From NCBI RefSeq assembly GCF_019649055.1, contig NW_026570229.1, forward strand, positions 2,193,760-2,257,759: DNA of 64,000 nucleotides, read 5' to 3'. A program made the position numbers and the translations under genes. Origin of the DNA: Paramacrobiotus metropolitanus (taxonomy: Eukaryota > Tardigrada > Eutardigrada > Parachela > Macrobiotidae). A model generated the notes under the pieces. The model did no database searches. It was not told the DNA's origin and saw only the letters and a program-made list of their open reading frames with translations. Below are positions 21,743 to 33,208 of the stretch, one piece after another (positions within the stretch are counted from its first letter, which is position 1; every line of letters begins with the position of its first letter).

Positions 21743-24569
21743 ATGAACAGCTTTTTCTTGATTCTGGGTATAATGTTCTGGCCGTTGGCTATTAACAGCC
21801 AACGTCCGTATTCCCGATGCCGCTGCATGCCGGACACGCCGTGTTGGCCGACAGCGCAGGAGTGGAACGGATTGAACGCTTCCCTAAGCGGGCGTCTGGT
21901 GCAACCACAGCCATCAGGTTAACTTCAATTTGAGCAACCGAAAATCCCCGCCGTTTTGTAACCGTTGCGTATTATCCAGGGTATCCATGCTATCGTGGCG
22001 CCGGTTATAACATCACCGCCTGCTCCCAGATGAAGACATCGCGCTCTAACGCTTACTACCGCCGCGACTTGCCCGGCACGACGCAGTCCGAGAACTGGGA
22101 AGAGGCGGGGGAGAATGGACGGTGTGCTCTGGAGACCGCCGACGGACGCTTCGCTGTCTGCCATCGCGGGCGGGTGTCGGTCTACGGCGTCCAGGTGGAG
22201 TCGGTTAAGGATGTCCAGACCGCGGTTAAATTCGCTGCCTCACATAATCTCCGGTTGGTTGTGAAGTCCACTGGGCATGATTATATGGGGAGGAGCTCGG
22301 CGGCCGGCTCCTTCCTGATCTGGATGCAAAAGTAGGTTTTCTCCTTATGGGTGACGATAAACAGTATTTAGCTTTACTTAAAGGATCTGGCCTGGTGCAT
22401 AGCATGAAGTTCGAGTACATCCATGTGAACTTCTGCTATTACGCACTCCCAGACACGTTTTTGTATTGCTTTATGAGGTTTTGTAGCCAAAGGATTGGCT
22501 TGTGTACGTAAGTCCTAAAAGTGCATGCAAAATGGTTTGCATTCACGAAAACTTCGCTTTCGCTCGCTTCAAAACACTTTTTTGCAGTGTTTTTGGCATT
22601 CTGTAACCAAATAACTTGTATACATTGGCGTAAAAACCGTTTGTGCGGGCAACATTCGGTTGCGGAGTTATGTGAGATTGGATCCAACAAATGTAAACGC
22701 GAACAGGTGTACCAAAGGTCTCGTTATAGACCGGCATTTTGCACGTAGACGCACATGTGCACTGTATGTACAAAGACAAGTATCATGATGTATGTATTGT
22801 ACAATACAAAGAGCGGCTTCAGTATACCGAACCAAAATTATAGCACTGTAGCAACTTTTATAGGTTTTTAAAATTCATTTCAAAATTTAAGAAAGTGGCA
22901 GAATTCAGATTTGGTGTTAACACCGTCCCAATTTCAGGATGAAGGGAATCACGTACAGCAGCGCCTTCGTCCCGAAAAACTGCCCTCGCGAACCAGCGAC
23001 CCCGGCCGTGACAGTCACCGGGGGAACCGGATGGGGCGAAGTCTACGACTACGTCGAGCAGAACTTCGGCAACAAACTTGTTATACTAGGAGGCAACGCG
23101 GCCACCGTGGGCGCCGCGGGGGGCTTCGCCTTGGGCGGGGGTCACGGCGCCCAGTCCCCGTGGCTGGGCCTGGCCGTGGACAACGTCCTGGAGCTGCAGG
23201 TGGTCACGGCCGACGGCCAGCTGCGGACGCTCAACAAATGCCAGGAACCGGATCTCTTCTGGGCCCTGCGGGGCGGCGGGGGCGGGACCTTCGGGGTGGT
23301 GACGGCGGTGACGCACAAACTGAACCCCGGGGCTGCGGAGTACACCAGTTACGCGGTGGTGGCCTTCTCCAGTGATTTCCAGCCGCTGACGGGGGAACAG
23401 ATGGAGGCGCTGCTGGAGGTGTGGGCGAGTTATACGCCGATTCTGGAGGAGGTCCCCTGGGGAGGGTACTTCCAGTTTGTCACCGGCATCGGGTTCTTTA
23501 TCAGCATCTTGGCGCCGTTGAATGAGGCTGCGGCCAGCCAGACCGTTGTACCGTTGACGAATGGGCTGTTGGCGTTGCAGACGAAAGGCATCACGATCGT
23601 CGGGGTGAATCAGACCAATCCTGAGCAGTATACGCGACCTTTCAAAAGTTTCCGGGTACGATCAAAGTATTGCACATATATGTATACCCAGAATTTTTGT
23701 ATCCAGTATTTTAATAATATAAGTTGTATTAATGTATATTAAGGATTATTAACCAAAATAAATAATATACTTAATTAATTATCACCTTGTTAATTGTGGT
23801 AAATATGTAAATACGTCGTAAATTATGCGTCGTAATGCTATGAGTGTATTGTGCACAGTCCCTTCTCGTGCTACTCGTATTATAAATTGGGATAAATTCT
23901 TCATTTGATGTATTTACTGAGTGGTGCTCACTGTTGTTCATATTGTGAAATAAAAATGAAAACTGATAACGTAAGTGCTTAAATAACTGGCTGTCAATTT
24001 TTCCACAGCAATGGCACTCCTGGACGGGCCGACTCTTCTCCCCCGAGACCGGCACCGACGCCACGGGCGGGCGCACCATCCTAGGCTCCCGCCTCGTCCC
24101 CGTGTCAGCCCTCTCCAACCCCCGCCTCTTCGCCAAGACTATCGTGGATGGCATGCGGGCCAACGGCCTCCTCTGGGGCATGCTGGGCCACTTCGTCAAC
24201 GGGAAGGGCGTCCGCGCGCGGGACCCCCACGGCACCGAGACCTCGGTGACCCCCGCCTGGCGGCGCTCCGTCTACCACGTGGTCATGTTCATCGGCTGGT
24301 CCTACGAGACCACCGACGCCGAACTGGCCAACCTGACGAACGCCCTGAACGCGGGGGTCCAGGTATGGCGGGACGCGTATCCCGGGGCGGGAGCGTACGG
24401 GAACGAGGCGTTCACCGCGGAGCCGCGCTGGCAGGAGGCGTTCTGGGGCGCGGAGAATTACGGCCGGCTGTACAGGATCAAGATGGCCGTGGATCCCGCC
24501 GGGCTATTCACCTGTCCGCAGTGTGTCGGCTGTGAGATGTGGGATGCCGAGGGAGTGTGTCAGAAATGA
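21743..24569 (+). CDS. Secreted BBE-like FAD-linked oxidoreductase, 4 exons
   Basis: Exons: 21743-21917, 21980-22331, 22938-23655 and 24009-24569, all phases consistent; about 600 residues. Order: signal peptide (LILGIMFWPLAI), a Cys-rich start (CRCMPDTPCWP), the PCMH-type FAD-binding domain with STGHDYMGR, whose His is the usual 8-alpha covalent FAD link, then TVGAAGGFALGGGHG and ALRGGGGGTFGVV, and a BBE C-terminal domain (NYGRLYRIK, DPAGLFTCP, CVGCEMW). The second flavin-linking Cys (GxCPTVG in bicovalent members) is Ala here (GGNAATVG), so single covalent attachment is predicted. The family oxidises alcohols, sugars or alkaloid-type substrates with oxygen; the substrate is unknown. Domain order resembles fungal and bacterial enzymes, and exons 3 and 4 are strikingly GC-rich, so an ancient horizontal origin is possible. 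The introns and signal peptide show it is domesticated. Confidence 0.88.
22540..22650. repeat. Dispersed repeat in oxidase intron, related to about 61050-61160
   Basis: Matching blocks in the same order (cgaaa..., cactttttt, tgca, aaccaaat or agccaaat, cattggcgtaaaaacc versus cattgacgtaaaaacc) occur in this intron and at about 61050-61160 within the Argonaute gene. An old interspersed repeat; class unknown. Confidence 0.45.
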
Positions 24570-25172
24570 GGCCGGTGTGGATGCAGCACACGCCGGGTTA
24601 ATTGTATGTGCTTAAGTGCCGCACCATGGGTGCTTGAATTAAACGGTGCCACGCGATGGGTCAATTAAACTATCTGTAATCAAATTATTTCTTCCTTGCT
24701 GCTCTAGCTGTAGTTCATGTATCCGCTGAATTTTTGCACATTGCGTGACTTCTTGCTCTTAAATCCTCGATTTCTTACATAATCAAATTTATGTTGCAAG
24801 TATAAAATATAATTGATCTGCAATTTTTTAGCAATTTGTAATTTTTTTTTCGTTATAAAAATTAAAAAAATTCGCACTTATATGAACATTATAAAATACA
24901 TACAGAGTATTGCATGCGCATGAAGCTTACGAAGTATATACAGATACAAACACTAAAGTCAATAAAAATAAATGCGTTTTTCATTTAATACGGACGCTCC
25001 CAAATACGAGCTATGAAATCAGCATTTATTTTGTTTGTAAGATACAGCATAAAGGTCACCACGCATTTTTTATAATGAAAAGCCCAAACTACTATAGTGA
25101 GTGCAAAAGGTCACCGAAAAACACAAGTCTGCTCTGAGCATGTTCCACTAATAAGCATAGCGTATAATAAAT
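24570..25172. other. Intergenic between two convergent genes
   Basis: AT-rich, contains the 3' end of the FAD oxidase transcript. A 75-residue plus-strand frame (24910-25137) has no recognisable feature. No gene called. Confidence 0.5.
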
Positions 25173-27598
25173 TCAGTAAGCGCCCGACGATTCCCACCGT
25201 GCCTCTTTATCCGCTTCCGGCCAGGGCGTGAACACGGACCGCGGATGAAGAAGAATGGGCTTCCCGCCCTTGAAGATCTTCGCAAAATCCATGTTTTCCG
25301 CATTAAGCACCGGCAGCTTCAATGTCTTCAGTTTCGGCGGGAGGATGCTGGGCTGGCTGGCGTTGAAGGCCGGCCGGAACATCCGCAAGGAGCCGGCCCG
25401 CAGGGACGACCCCATGGGGATGCTCTTCAGCCGGCCGAACAGGCGGAACGCCGCCAGGGGGTCCTTTTCGCGGGCTAGCATGGCCATCATGAAGAAGCGG
25501 ATCAGATGGCGTTTGCAGTCTTCGTAGGCGCCGCAACGGCCGGCGGATGTGCCGGGCGGGAGGGGTGAGGAGGCCGGGCGGAAGATGCCGGCGAGTACGG
25601 GACGGATGGTGGTCGGTGCCGGTGTGGTGGTGGTGGTCGTGGTGGTGGGGGTGGTGGCGAAGACGACGCCCGGAGCGAACACCGGGATGTCGCGTGACCG
25701 GGACAGGCTCTGCATGTCTGTATAAAAATTGCAAATTATTTTTCTGATTTCCGGCGATATATGATTATTTTTCCTGCCATTAGCGGAGTGTATGAATTGC
25801 TGCTATGCCAACGACCAGTACGTACGTTGTGCATGTACACATAATAAATCATGTTACAGTGCTATCATGCAGACCAAGCTGAAATTAGACCGTTTCTTCG
25901 CAGTAAACTTAAAGTGCTCTGTAACTTAAAGTGCATTTTTTTAACTCATTAGTTTGCAACTGTGGTTAGTGTTGTGGACGTTCTTTATCTTAAAGGGACT
26001 CAGAGGGTTTCTTTTATTTACAGAACACTCAAAAATTCGAATATATCGGCTGGTTCATCTTTAAACTAAAATCTTTGAGTGAGCATCGAGAGGTACTATT
26101 AAAAATCAATTAATAATGACTGTACAACTGTTAATAAATAGTTTAATCGTGTTGCTGAAATAAAATTTGGTCACGCTGTATTCACTAATTACTACGTGGC
26201 AAAACGTATACTGTGGTGACTATTTGATGGCGGAGCTATAACTAGCACGCACACTATATTATAGCAAAGATTTAACAAGCAATAAAAAGGAAGAAAATGC
26301 ATGGGCGCTGGCACGGCTTCACCAGTAGAAAACGGTAAAATACGACGAGCGTTGTGAAAGGTGAACAATTGCCGGGAGATTATAAAATTTCCAAAATATC
26401 TGACGTCCAAGATCTTCACTTTAACTAGTTTTTACGCATACATATACAAAAGTAAACAGAATGTAAAATACCAGCCTCCCACACTGTTGCAAACTTGCAA
26501 TACGAACCGATATTAGCGGTCCAGACTTAATAAATAACGATCGTTTTGCCACTGACTCAAACATTTTAGTAGATAAGGCTTTTACTGTGTGAGTGCTGTA
26601 ATTCTCCATCACAGTATACAATGCTTACTCAATCATAATTTGTAGTTGGCACATTTTCGTGTAAATGTCTAAAGTAATGACACATATGTACAGCAATTAT
26701 TTTTGAAAATTTTGCACTTTCATGTACTAGGTAATAATTACCTAGTATTAATTATTAAAATGCGTGGGTGATCACTGATCAGTTGTTGAAAAGACATACT
26801 TGTAGCGAAAAAGATCGATAGTTAAAAAAGGCCCGCGTAGCACTTATAGTCAACAAAAAACAAGCGTACTGGTTCGGAAAACGTTGGTTTGCCGTTGCGA
26901 GCAAAAAAGATTAATTTTTTAAGCTTGATTACTGCATCTGAGGTTCTAATAATTTTATCGCTACACATAGCGACTTGGCAGCCGCTGCACTACGATATTC
27001 TTCTAACGATGATGTGTGTTACGCTCACTGTTACCACTTACACTTTAATACACGCATTTGGCACGTAAACGCGTATCAGTAGAAAGATCTTTTACACACT
27101 TAACCCAAGTTTCACCATATTTTTAAAATGTTAAAATAAATTTTAAAATTCGAAAACAGTGCTAGAACGGTGTTGATTCGGTGTTAAACCGATCTTCATA
27201 CTAAATCTGCATTTGCAGACAAAATTTTAATTAAAGGCGTGCATGCACAAAGTATCATAACTACTCGTATAGTTCGCCTTTCATTTGGCTGAACGGAAAT
27301 GATGTTATGATTTTTTTTGTTAATTGATACTTTTGTATTACATTCCCCAGCACGAATCCCTAATAAAAACCACCCAACGTTAGCTGCTCTACTTAACGCA
27401 ACCTTTGTTGACCGCCTGCAATTCCTTACCGCCAGTCACCACGGGTATGCGGGGCCCGGCGTGTCCCCCCTCCCCATCCCGGACATTCCCCTGGGTCATA
27501 TCCGTGGTGCGGAACAGACGCAGTGCAAAGCCATCACTATACTCCACAACATCCCAGCACACGATCAAACACAGGCAGAACGCAACAGTAAAGGTCAT
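25173..27598 (-). CDS. Secreted protein with Thr-rich linker, unknown family (2 exons)
   Basis: Exon 1 (27598-27403) encodes a signal peptide (MTFTVAFCLCLIVCWDVVEY) and ends AAAG|gttgcg; exon 2 (25717-25173) follows tttttatacag and joins in phase 1, giving about 246 residues. The mature chain has a short Thr/Pro run (TTPTTTTTTTTPAPTT) typical of O-glycosylated mucin-like linkers, then CGAYEDCKRH and a basic, hydrophobic-patched C-terminus. I recognise no family. The 1.7-kb intron may hide further small exons, and the donor is not a strong consensus, so the pairing of the two exons is the main uncertainty. Exon 2 alone is well supported by its length, GC-richness and acceptor. Confidence 0.6.
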
Positions 27599-27980
27599 CG
27601 TTTATTATCCCGCAACCAGCGCGACGACAGCAACAGGGCAAGACGTACCGGGAACACTTTGCACTAAGAGGGTCATGATAGTGTTAAAAAATATAGGGAC
27701 AAACCGGATATGAATCAGCCCAGGACGATCCTTGATATTTGCGAAATATGCTCGAAGGAAAAGATTAAAGTCCTGATCGGTCTATTAAAAGATTACACTG
27801 GACGTTGCTGTCTCCATTAAGCGATAGCAAGAATCGGTGAAACGAACGATCAAAGCGGATGATGTGACAACGGCTTTTAGTCTAAGCGAATGCGATATAA
27901 AACATCATGATGCGGATTATGATAATGCCGGCTTGATTGGCGGTGTAATTACGCCGGCGATCGCGGCACAGCGCGTTTTG
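27599..27980. other. Intergenic; nothing recognised
   Basis: Holds the 5' flank of the Thr-rich secreted protein gene and the 3' flank of the exon at 27981-28324. No motif or repeat seen. Confidence 0.45.
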
Positions 27981-28324
27981 TTACGCAAATAACGATCCCA
28001 GGTTGGATGATGTGGATCGATGGGGAGTGAAGCGCTGCTGCTGCGGAAGAGGATTATTTTGCGTGCGGACACGATGGGAATTACGCGGGATTGCAGTAAC
28101 CGGGCCTCGATATAACGACCCTGTACCCGGTCGGCGGCGCAATAAAGACGCGTCAGAATGGCGGTAATTCAGCGGGGAATTGGCGGTCGTAAATGGAAGC
28201 TGCCGGATGCTCATACGGGCGTCGTATACGGGGGGAGAGGGATAAGGTGATGCGCTGTATTCGGCCGGGGCACTGGGAGCGGGGTACTGGACGTAAGGGT
28301 TGGTTTGGCTCTGGTATTCGGAAT
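27981..28324 (-). CDS. Terminal exon of a Tyr/Pro/Ser-rich protein
   Basis: A 344-nt minus-strand exon follows a strong acceptor (catttttctgcag) and reads open for 113 codons to TAA when entered in phase 1. Its start is Tyr/Pro/Ser-rich (SEYQSQTNPYVQYPAPSAPA) and its end Arg/Gln/Ser-rich. The other frames are closed by stops. Style and entry phase match exon 2 of the gene at 29722-30799, so it may be an alternative last exon of that gene, with the 5S cluster inside the intron, or the end of a tandem paralogue whose first exon I could not find. No known domain. Confidence 0.5.
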
Positions 28325-28556
28325 CTGCAGAAAAATGGGCTAACCCTATTTAACCGAAACATTTTCCTGCACATTGCACAGAGCGGAAGTGCTCTACTTT
28401 CTATCAGTAATCAAATTGTTGATGCAATTACATGTACATTTTCGAAACCGTATATTCGGCTATTCACGTGCTCATAACAGATATTTAAAAATTACATAAA
28501 CAACGGAAGAAGCGGCATTACGGGATTACATGTATAAAAACAGAAGTGCATTTAAC

Positions 28557-28586
28557 GGGAGTTTTCTTCGTGGTATTGTCGTAGAC
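28557..28586 (-). pseudogene. 5S rRNA 5' fragment
   Basis: About 30 nt match the first 30 nt of the 5S gene on the minus strand (with TCGTGGTATTG for ACGTGGTATGG) and then stop. The 3' three quarters are missing. Downstream minus-strand spacer sequence resembles the family spacer. Confidence 0.7.
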
Positions 28587-28850
28587 GAATGCTGGGATAT
28601 TTACTACGCCCGTCGCCGGTTAAGATGCCAAGTCAACCCGGCAAAATTACTAAAATGCCATTCTATCGTAATTTAAACTTAAAAACATTTGCCTGAATAA
28701 TTACCACGTTATGGTTAATATGAACATAAAGCGATTTTAAATACTGTAAATCCATTTGCATCAAAATAATCAACAAACGGAAAATACTAGAAGTGAAATT
28801 AGATAACAAGCCGAAAAGCCGTTTATTATAGTTAATCAAAATGGCAAAAA

Positions 28851-28968
28851 GTCTACAACACCCGGTGTTCCCAAGCGGTCACCCATCCAAGTACTAACCG
28901 GGCCCGACGTAGGTTATCTTCCGAGATCGAAAGGGATCGGGAGTTTTCTACGTGGTATGGTCGTAGAC
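28851..28968 (-). rRNA. 5S rRNA gene (copy 6)
   Basis: 118-nt minus-strand copy, consensus except one change in the helix near CGAAAGGG on the plus strand (standard CGAACGGG). A poly-T terminator is present (read as aaaaa on the plus strand before 28851). Spacing to copy 7 is 283 bp. Confidence 0.92.
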
Positions 28969-29133
28969 AAATGCTTAGATATTTGTAACACCGGTTCTGA
29001 TGCCGAATCAACCCGGCACAATTAATAAAAAGCCATTTTAATTAAATACATTTGTGTGAATAATTAACAAAATATAAATAAAATAAATATAGTTTGCTAT
29101 TAACCAAAAAGCCGTCTATGTAAAAGGCAAAAA

Positions 29134-29251
29134 GTCTACAACACCCGGTGTTCCCAAGCGGTCACCCATCCAAGTACTAACCGGGCCCGACGTAGGTTAT
29201 CTTCCGAGATCGAACGGGATCGGGAGTTTTCTACGTGGTATGGTCGTAGAC
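29134..29251 (-). rRNA. 5S rRNA gene (copy 7)
   Basis: 118-nt consensus minus-strand copy with poly-T terminator. The spacers on its two sides are almost identical (28979-29127 and 29262-29410), so copies 6 and 7 arose by a recent tandem duplication. Confidence 0.93.
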
Positions 29252-29416
29252 AAATGCTTAGATATTTGTAACACCGGTTCTGATGCCGAATCAGCCCGGC
29301 ACAATTAATAAAAAGCCATTTTAATTAAATACATTTGTGTGAATAATTAACAAAATATAAATAAAATAAATATAGTTTGCTATTAACCAAAAAGCCGTCT
29401 ATGTAAAAGGCAAAAA

Positions 29417-29538
29417 GTCTACAACACCCGGTGTTCCCAAGCGGTCACCCATCCAAGTACTAACCGGGCCCGACGTAGGTTATCTTCCGAGATCGAACGG
29501 GATAATACGGGAGTTTTCTACGTGGTATGGTCGTAGAC
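29417..29538 (-). rRNA. 5S rRNA gene (copy 8, +4-nt variant)
   Basis: 122 nt, carrying the same 4-nt insertion as copies 3 and 4 (GGGATAATACGGG on the plus strand) but otherwise consensus, with a poly-T terminator. It is the first unit of the minus-strand group in transcription order. Confidence 0.88.
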
Positions 29539-29721
29539 GAATGCTCAAGTATTCATAACGCCGATTGTGATGCCGAATGAAACAGCGCAATTATTAAAAA
29601 GGTTTTTGTAACACGGGCTCTAATATCGAACTGCACGGTTGTTCTACCGTTGCAAAAAGATCAATTTTTCTTAATTAAATTTCAATTCAATATAGTCTTA
29701 ACTAAGACAACTAATTAAGTA

Positions 29722-30799
29722 CTAGCATCTTCCTCCGCCGTTGCAACATAGTAATGCTTTTGTCCGCTTACAATCAGAGCCGGCGGCGTCGTATTCCGTC
29801 ACCTGCGACGCGTACTGTCCCACTGCCGGCCCATACTGCGGAACCGGCGGCGGCTCAAACTCCGATACGGACGCCGGGGGAGGCACATAGGGTGCCGGCC
29901 TCTGCACCGGCGGCTTGGCACTGTCATCCGTCGCGTTCCCGTCGTCCACGATAACCTCAATCTCCGGACCTTCATCGTCTTCCTCCTCTACTTCTTCCGG
30001 CTCTTGGGGTGGCATTTGATAGATAATGTACTGGATGGGCTGTGGAGGCGGGGCCGGAGGATACACCACCCCGGCGTAGAAGGTACACAAGGGTCCATAA
30101 ATGTATGTCTTGACGGAGATGTTGTAGGGGTTATTCAAATTGTTCTCATTCATCACCTGGGCTTGGTTGTTCTCGTTGGTATTGGTGACGGCGTTGGTGT
30201 TATTGATGGTCAGGTAGAAGTTGCTGACGTTATTACAGAAGTTATTGTACGCGCCATAATCGATGCCTCGGCCCGCCACTGGGTACGGATACGCGTAGGA
30301 ATATGGTTGACCGTAGGCTGAAAAGTCCTTAATATTTAACTGATTTACATTCACTTATTTTTTTATAATTATTATTTTAATAATTTGTCGATTTTCATTA
30401 TTTCTGTATTTCTGTTTGATTGATTTTCAAAATATGTCGGATTTTTGGGAGTATAATGTTTTGTTACGCTTATATTCTGTAAGAAATATTTAACTTATTT
30501 TCCCCGTAATTATGTTTTTCCAAATACCTATATGTGAAATTATCAAATTGGTCCTGAAAAACAACAGAAATAATTAACCAGAGCTTACCGTAATTGTTAT
30601 ACGATCCATTGTAGTTTGTTGAATTATACGTTGCTCCAGTGTACTGCTCTTCAGTAAACGGGATTGCGGAAAATAAAATTGCAATAATTACAAAAAAACT
30701 GAAGTTACCATAAAATTTCAGACAACTGAATGTCGAAATAAACTGAAGAAAAGTTTTCTGGCATTTTCTGCGACTTTGTTCTTGCGCATGCACTGCCAT
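29722..30799 (-). CDS. Membrane-anchored or secreted Tyr/Asn/Pro-rich protein, 2 exons
   Basis: Exon 1 (30799-30589) ends TACG|gtaagc; exon 2 (30317-29722) follows cttttcag; phase 1 joins them into about 268 residues. Residues about 29-48 are a hydrophobic signal or signal-anchor segment (GNFSFFVIIAILFSAIPF). Then come a Tyr/Asn-rich stretch with N-glycosylation sites, a Tyr/Pro/Ala-rich stretch, an Asn-rich region, an acidic run (EEVEEEDDEGPE), a Pro-rich region, and a Cys-containing end (ALLCCNGGGRC). The composition suggests a structural, cuticle- or matrix-like disordered protein; the family is not recognised. The frame is open upstream to an ATG at 30952, which would add about 51 residues, so the start is uncertain. 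A similar exon lies at 27981-28324. Confidence 0.68.
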
Positions 30800-31343
30800 C
30801 GCTAAACTCTGTAATATGCATTGTAACGGCGCGATATTCGCGGCGGATGTGGTGGCTGTTTTCACAAGTTCAGTTCTGCCGTGATTCTGGGTTATCGTAT
30901 TAATTAGCCAATTTTTGCAGATCGTACTTGTGAGTTGTCGCGGATTCGTCATAAGTATGTCGAGGAGTTGTAGCGCAAATTACATGGTATCTCCGTTAAA
31001 ATGCAACAACACCCCTGGCACATTGCCGGTTGCAGCGTGTACCGCATCGTCATTATGCAATGCACAGCCATTATTAAATAAATAATTTTGTATTCCGCAT
31101 GTGTCGTGGTGTTAATGCTGTTATGGGAGTTTATGGGTTTTCTACCGGCAGTTGTGCATAAATTGTTTGGTCAGTTTTCGTGTGCCAGTAACGGTCTCAC
31201 CTCTCGGCCGAAGATGGCACTGCCGTCATTTCCGGTTATGATTGCAATCACACCATTTATATTTAAATGGTTTTGTGGATAGAACCGTGGTTTTGAATCG
31301 GTGCTCCTTACTTTTCGCCGCAGTTTATATATGTAGTTATGTA
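30800..31343. other. Upstream/intergenic; no gene recognised
   Basis: The region upstream of the Tyr/Asn-rich protein gene. The possible N-terminal extension (30800-30952) falls here. Short frames at 31088-31359 show no support. Confidence 0.4.
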
Positions 31344-32300
31344 CCGGGTGGCCGAACAAAATGTCACCCTAGGCGTTTGTTTTGCCCTGCGCGAACCACT
31401 TAACGTAATTTAAACCGGATAGACTCATTCGATAGACAATTTCATAAGCTACTCAAAACACTCAAATATTTTTCTAAAAAATTGAGACTCCTCGTTAACA
31501 ACGGCGCCAAGTGAAATCGTGTAGAAATTTTTAGTGTCCCAGCTCGCATAGTTAAAAATTGCGCCTAACTTTTTGTCCTTGCACATGATTTCGAGTTTTT
31601 TAAATGTTTTATTTAGAGCAGCACTTTCTCTTTCAGCCGGGAAAATATTGTTGGGATGATGCATGCACTGGATGAGCTAGGCACTAAGCAACCTTTTTGA
31701 CCATTCGAAAAAATTACGATTTTTTTCGTTTGTTTTTATAAGTATTTTAGTTACAATTTTTTTGTTCAGTACTGGGTGCAATGAAGAGCGCCGCTTCAAC
31801 TGGAAACTGTAGGTGGGTGAGTACTCTTTTAAACACGGGTGTGAACCAGGACTGCATTCGAAGCGATGGTCTGCAAATTGTTTTCAAAAAGTCCGCTACC
31901 CCGTTTCATGAAGATGAAATGTAAGAAGTACCAAATCTTTCGCCCGTTGCCCAGCCAGGGTCACTAGAATGTTTTTATTCTTTACAGTAAAAAAAACCAG
32001 GAACAATCCCCCTTTCCGAAAAAGCAACGTCATAAACAATAACCTACTTGGTTGAATATCTACAATTTAAATTTGAAAATAGGGAAATTTGAATTTTTGT
32101 TTCCAGGACATCACTCAGTTCCACCCATTTTCTCAAAATATTTCTGGAAAAAAGGAAACTCATTTATATTGTTGGTTTAACTTAACTTTCTTGTGTCATG
32201 AAAAATGCTCTTTCGAATAAAACTAAATCATGTCAATCAAGCACCGGATTGGCCCAGGGCACCATATTAATCCAGGGTGACATTTTGTTCGGCCACCCGG
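31344..32300. mobile_element. Non-autonomous mariner/Tc1-like element with TA target duplication
   Basis: The ends are inverted repeats of about 28 bp (CCGGGTGGCCGAACAAAATG inward from 31344, its reverse complement ending at 32300), flanked on both sides by TA (31342-31343 and 32301-32302). The TA duplication and a TIR rich in GGTGGCC are typical of Tc1/mariner elements. The 957-bp body has no transposase frame; the only frame (31664-31449, 71 residues) is unlike a transposase. It is therefore an internally replaced or decayed, non-autonomous copy. Confidence 0.78.
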
Positions 32301-32541
32301 TACAGTGCTATGTTAGGAGAAGAGCAACCGAAATGAACTTTAACTAAGATGCAATTACAATCCCCCTTCTTAAATTAGCTATGTTATATGTAAACGCAGA
32401 GGTCATTCGAAGTTCAACGTTTTAATTATTAATTAAGTTTGTGTTAAAAACATAAAAAGTAACAAATCTCTTGGCTTAATATGGTATGTGCTTAGTTCGG
32501 CACTCGGCATCACAACCGGCGTTATAAACGCCTGAGCGTTC

Positions 32542-32636
32542 GTCTACGACCATACCACGTAGAAAATTCCCGATCTCGGACGATAACCTACGTCGGGACC
32601 GGTTAGTACTTGGATGGGTGACCGCTTGTTGTAGAC
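32542..32636 (+). pseudogene. 5S rRNA pseudogene with two internal deletions
   Basis: 95 nt. It matches the 5S gene at both ends but lacks the TCCCGTTCG block in the first half and GGGAACACCGGG before the 3' end, and has CGGGACCGG for CGGGCCCGG. The poly-T terminator remains. Confidence 0.88.
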
Positions 32637-32812
32637 TTTTTTGCTTTTTAACTATGTAGACGGCTTTTTGGTCTGTTAGCTAACTACGAGTATACTTATT
32701 TTATTTATATTTTATTAATTATTCAGGCAAATGTGTTTGGTTAGAATGGCTTTTTAATAATTGTGCCGGGTAGTTCGACATCGCAACCGGCGTCATACAT
32801 ATTTAAGCATTT

Positions 32813-32930
32813 GTCTACGACCATACCACGTAGAAAACTCCCGATCCCGTTCGATCTCGGAAGATAACCTACGTCGGGCCCGGTTAGTACTTGGATGGGT
32901 GACCGCTTGGGAACACCGGGTGTTGTAGAC
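32813..32930 (+). rRNA. 5S rRNA gene (copy 9)
   Basis: 118-nt consensus copy with T5 terminator. The upstream TATA-like element is weak (catacatatt). Confidence 0.93.
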
Positions 32931-33090
32931 TTTTTGCCTTTTGAATTAAACGGCTTTTTAGCCTGCTAGCTAACTATGCTTATTTTATTTAAATTTTGTT
33001 TATTCTTAGTTATTTAACTAAAATGGGTTTTTATTAATTCTGTCGGGTTGATTTGGCATCACAACCGGCGCTATAAATACCTAAACATTC

Positions 33091-33208
33091 GTCTACGACC
33101 ATACCACGTAGAAAACTCCCGATCCCGTTCGATCTCGGAAGATAACCTACGTCGGGCCCGGTTAGTACTTGGATGGGTGACCGCTTGGGAACACCGGGTG
33201 TTGTAGAC
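33091..33208 (+). rRNA. 5S rRNA gene (copy 10)
   Basis: 118-nt consensus copy, TATAAATA just upstream, T5 terminator. It lies 278 bp after copy 9 with the family spacer between. Confidence 0.93.

Noticed and set aside
22911-23375. 154-codon Arg/Gly-rich frame and antisense frames in the FAD oxidase
   Set aside because: Alternative frames of a GC-rich exon whose true frame has conserved FAD-binding motifs.
24011-24535. 174-codon Arg/Pro-rich frame
   Set aside because: Out-of-frame reading of oxidase exon 4; the real frame carries the BBE C-terminal motifs.
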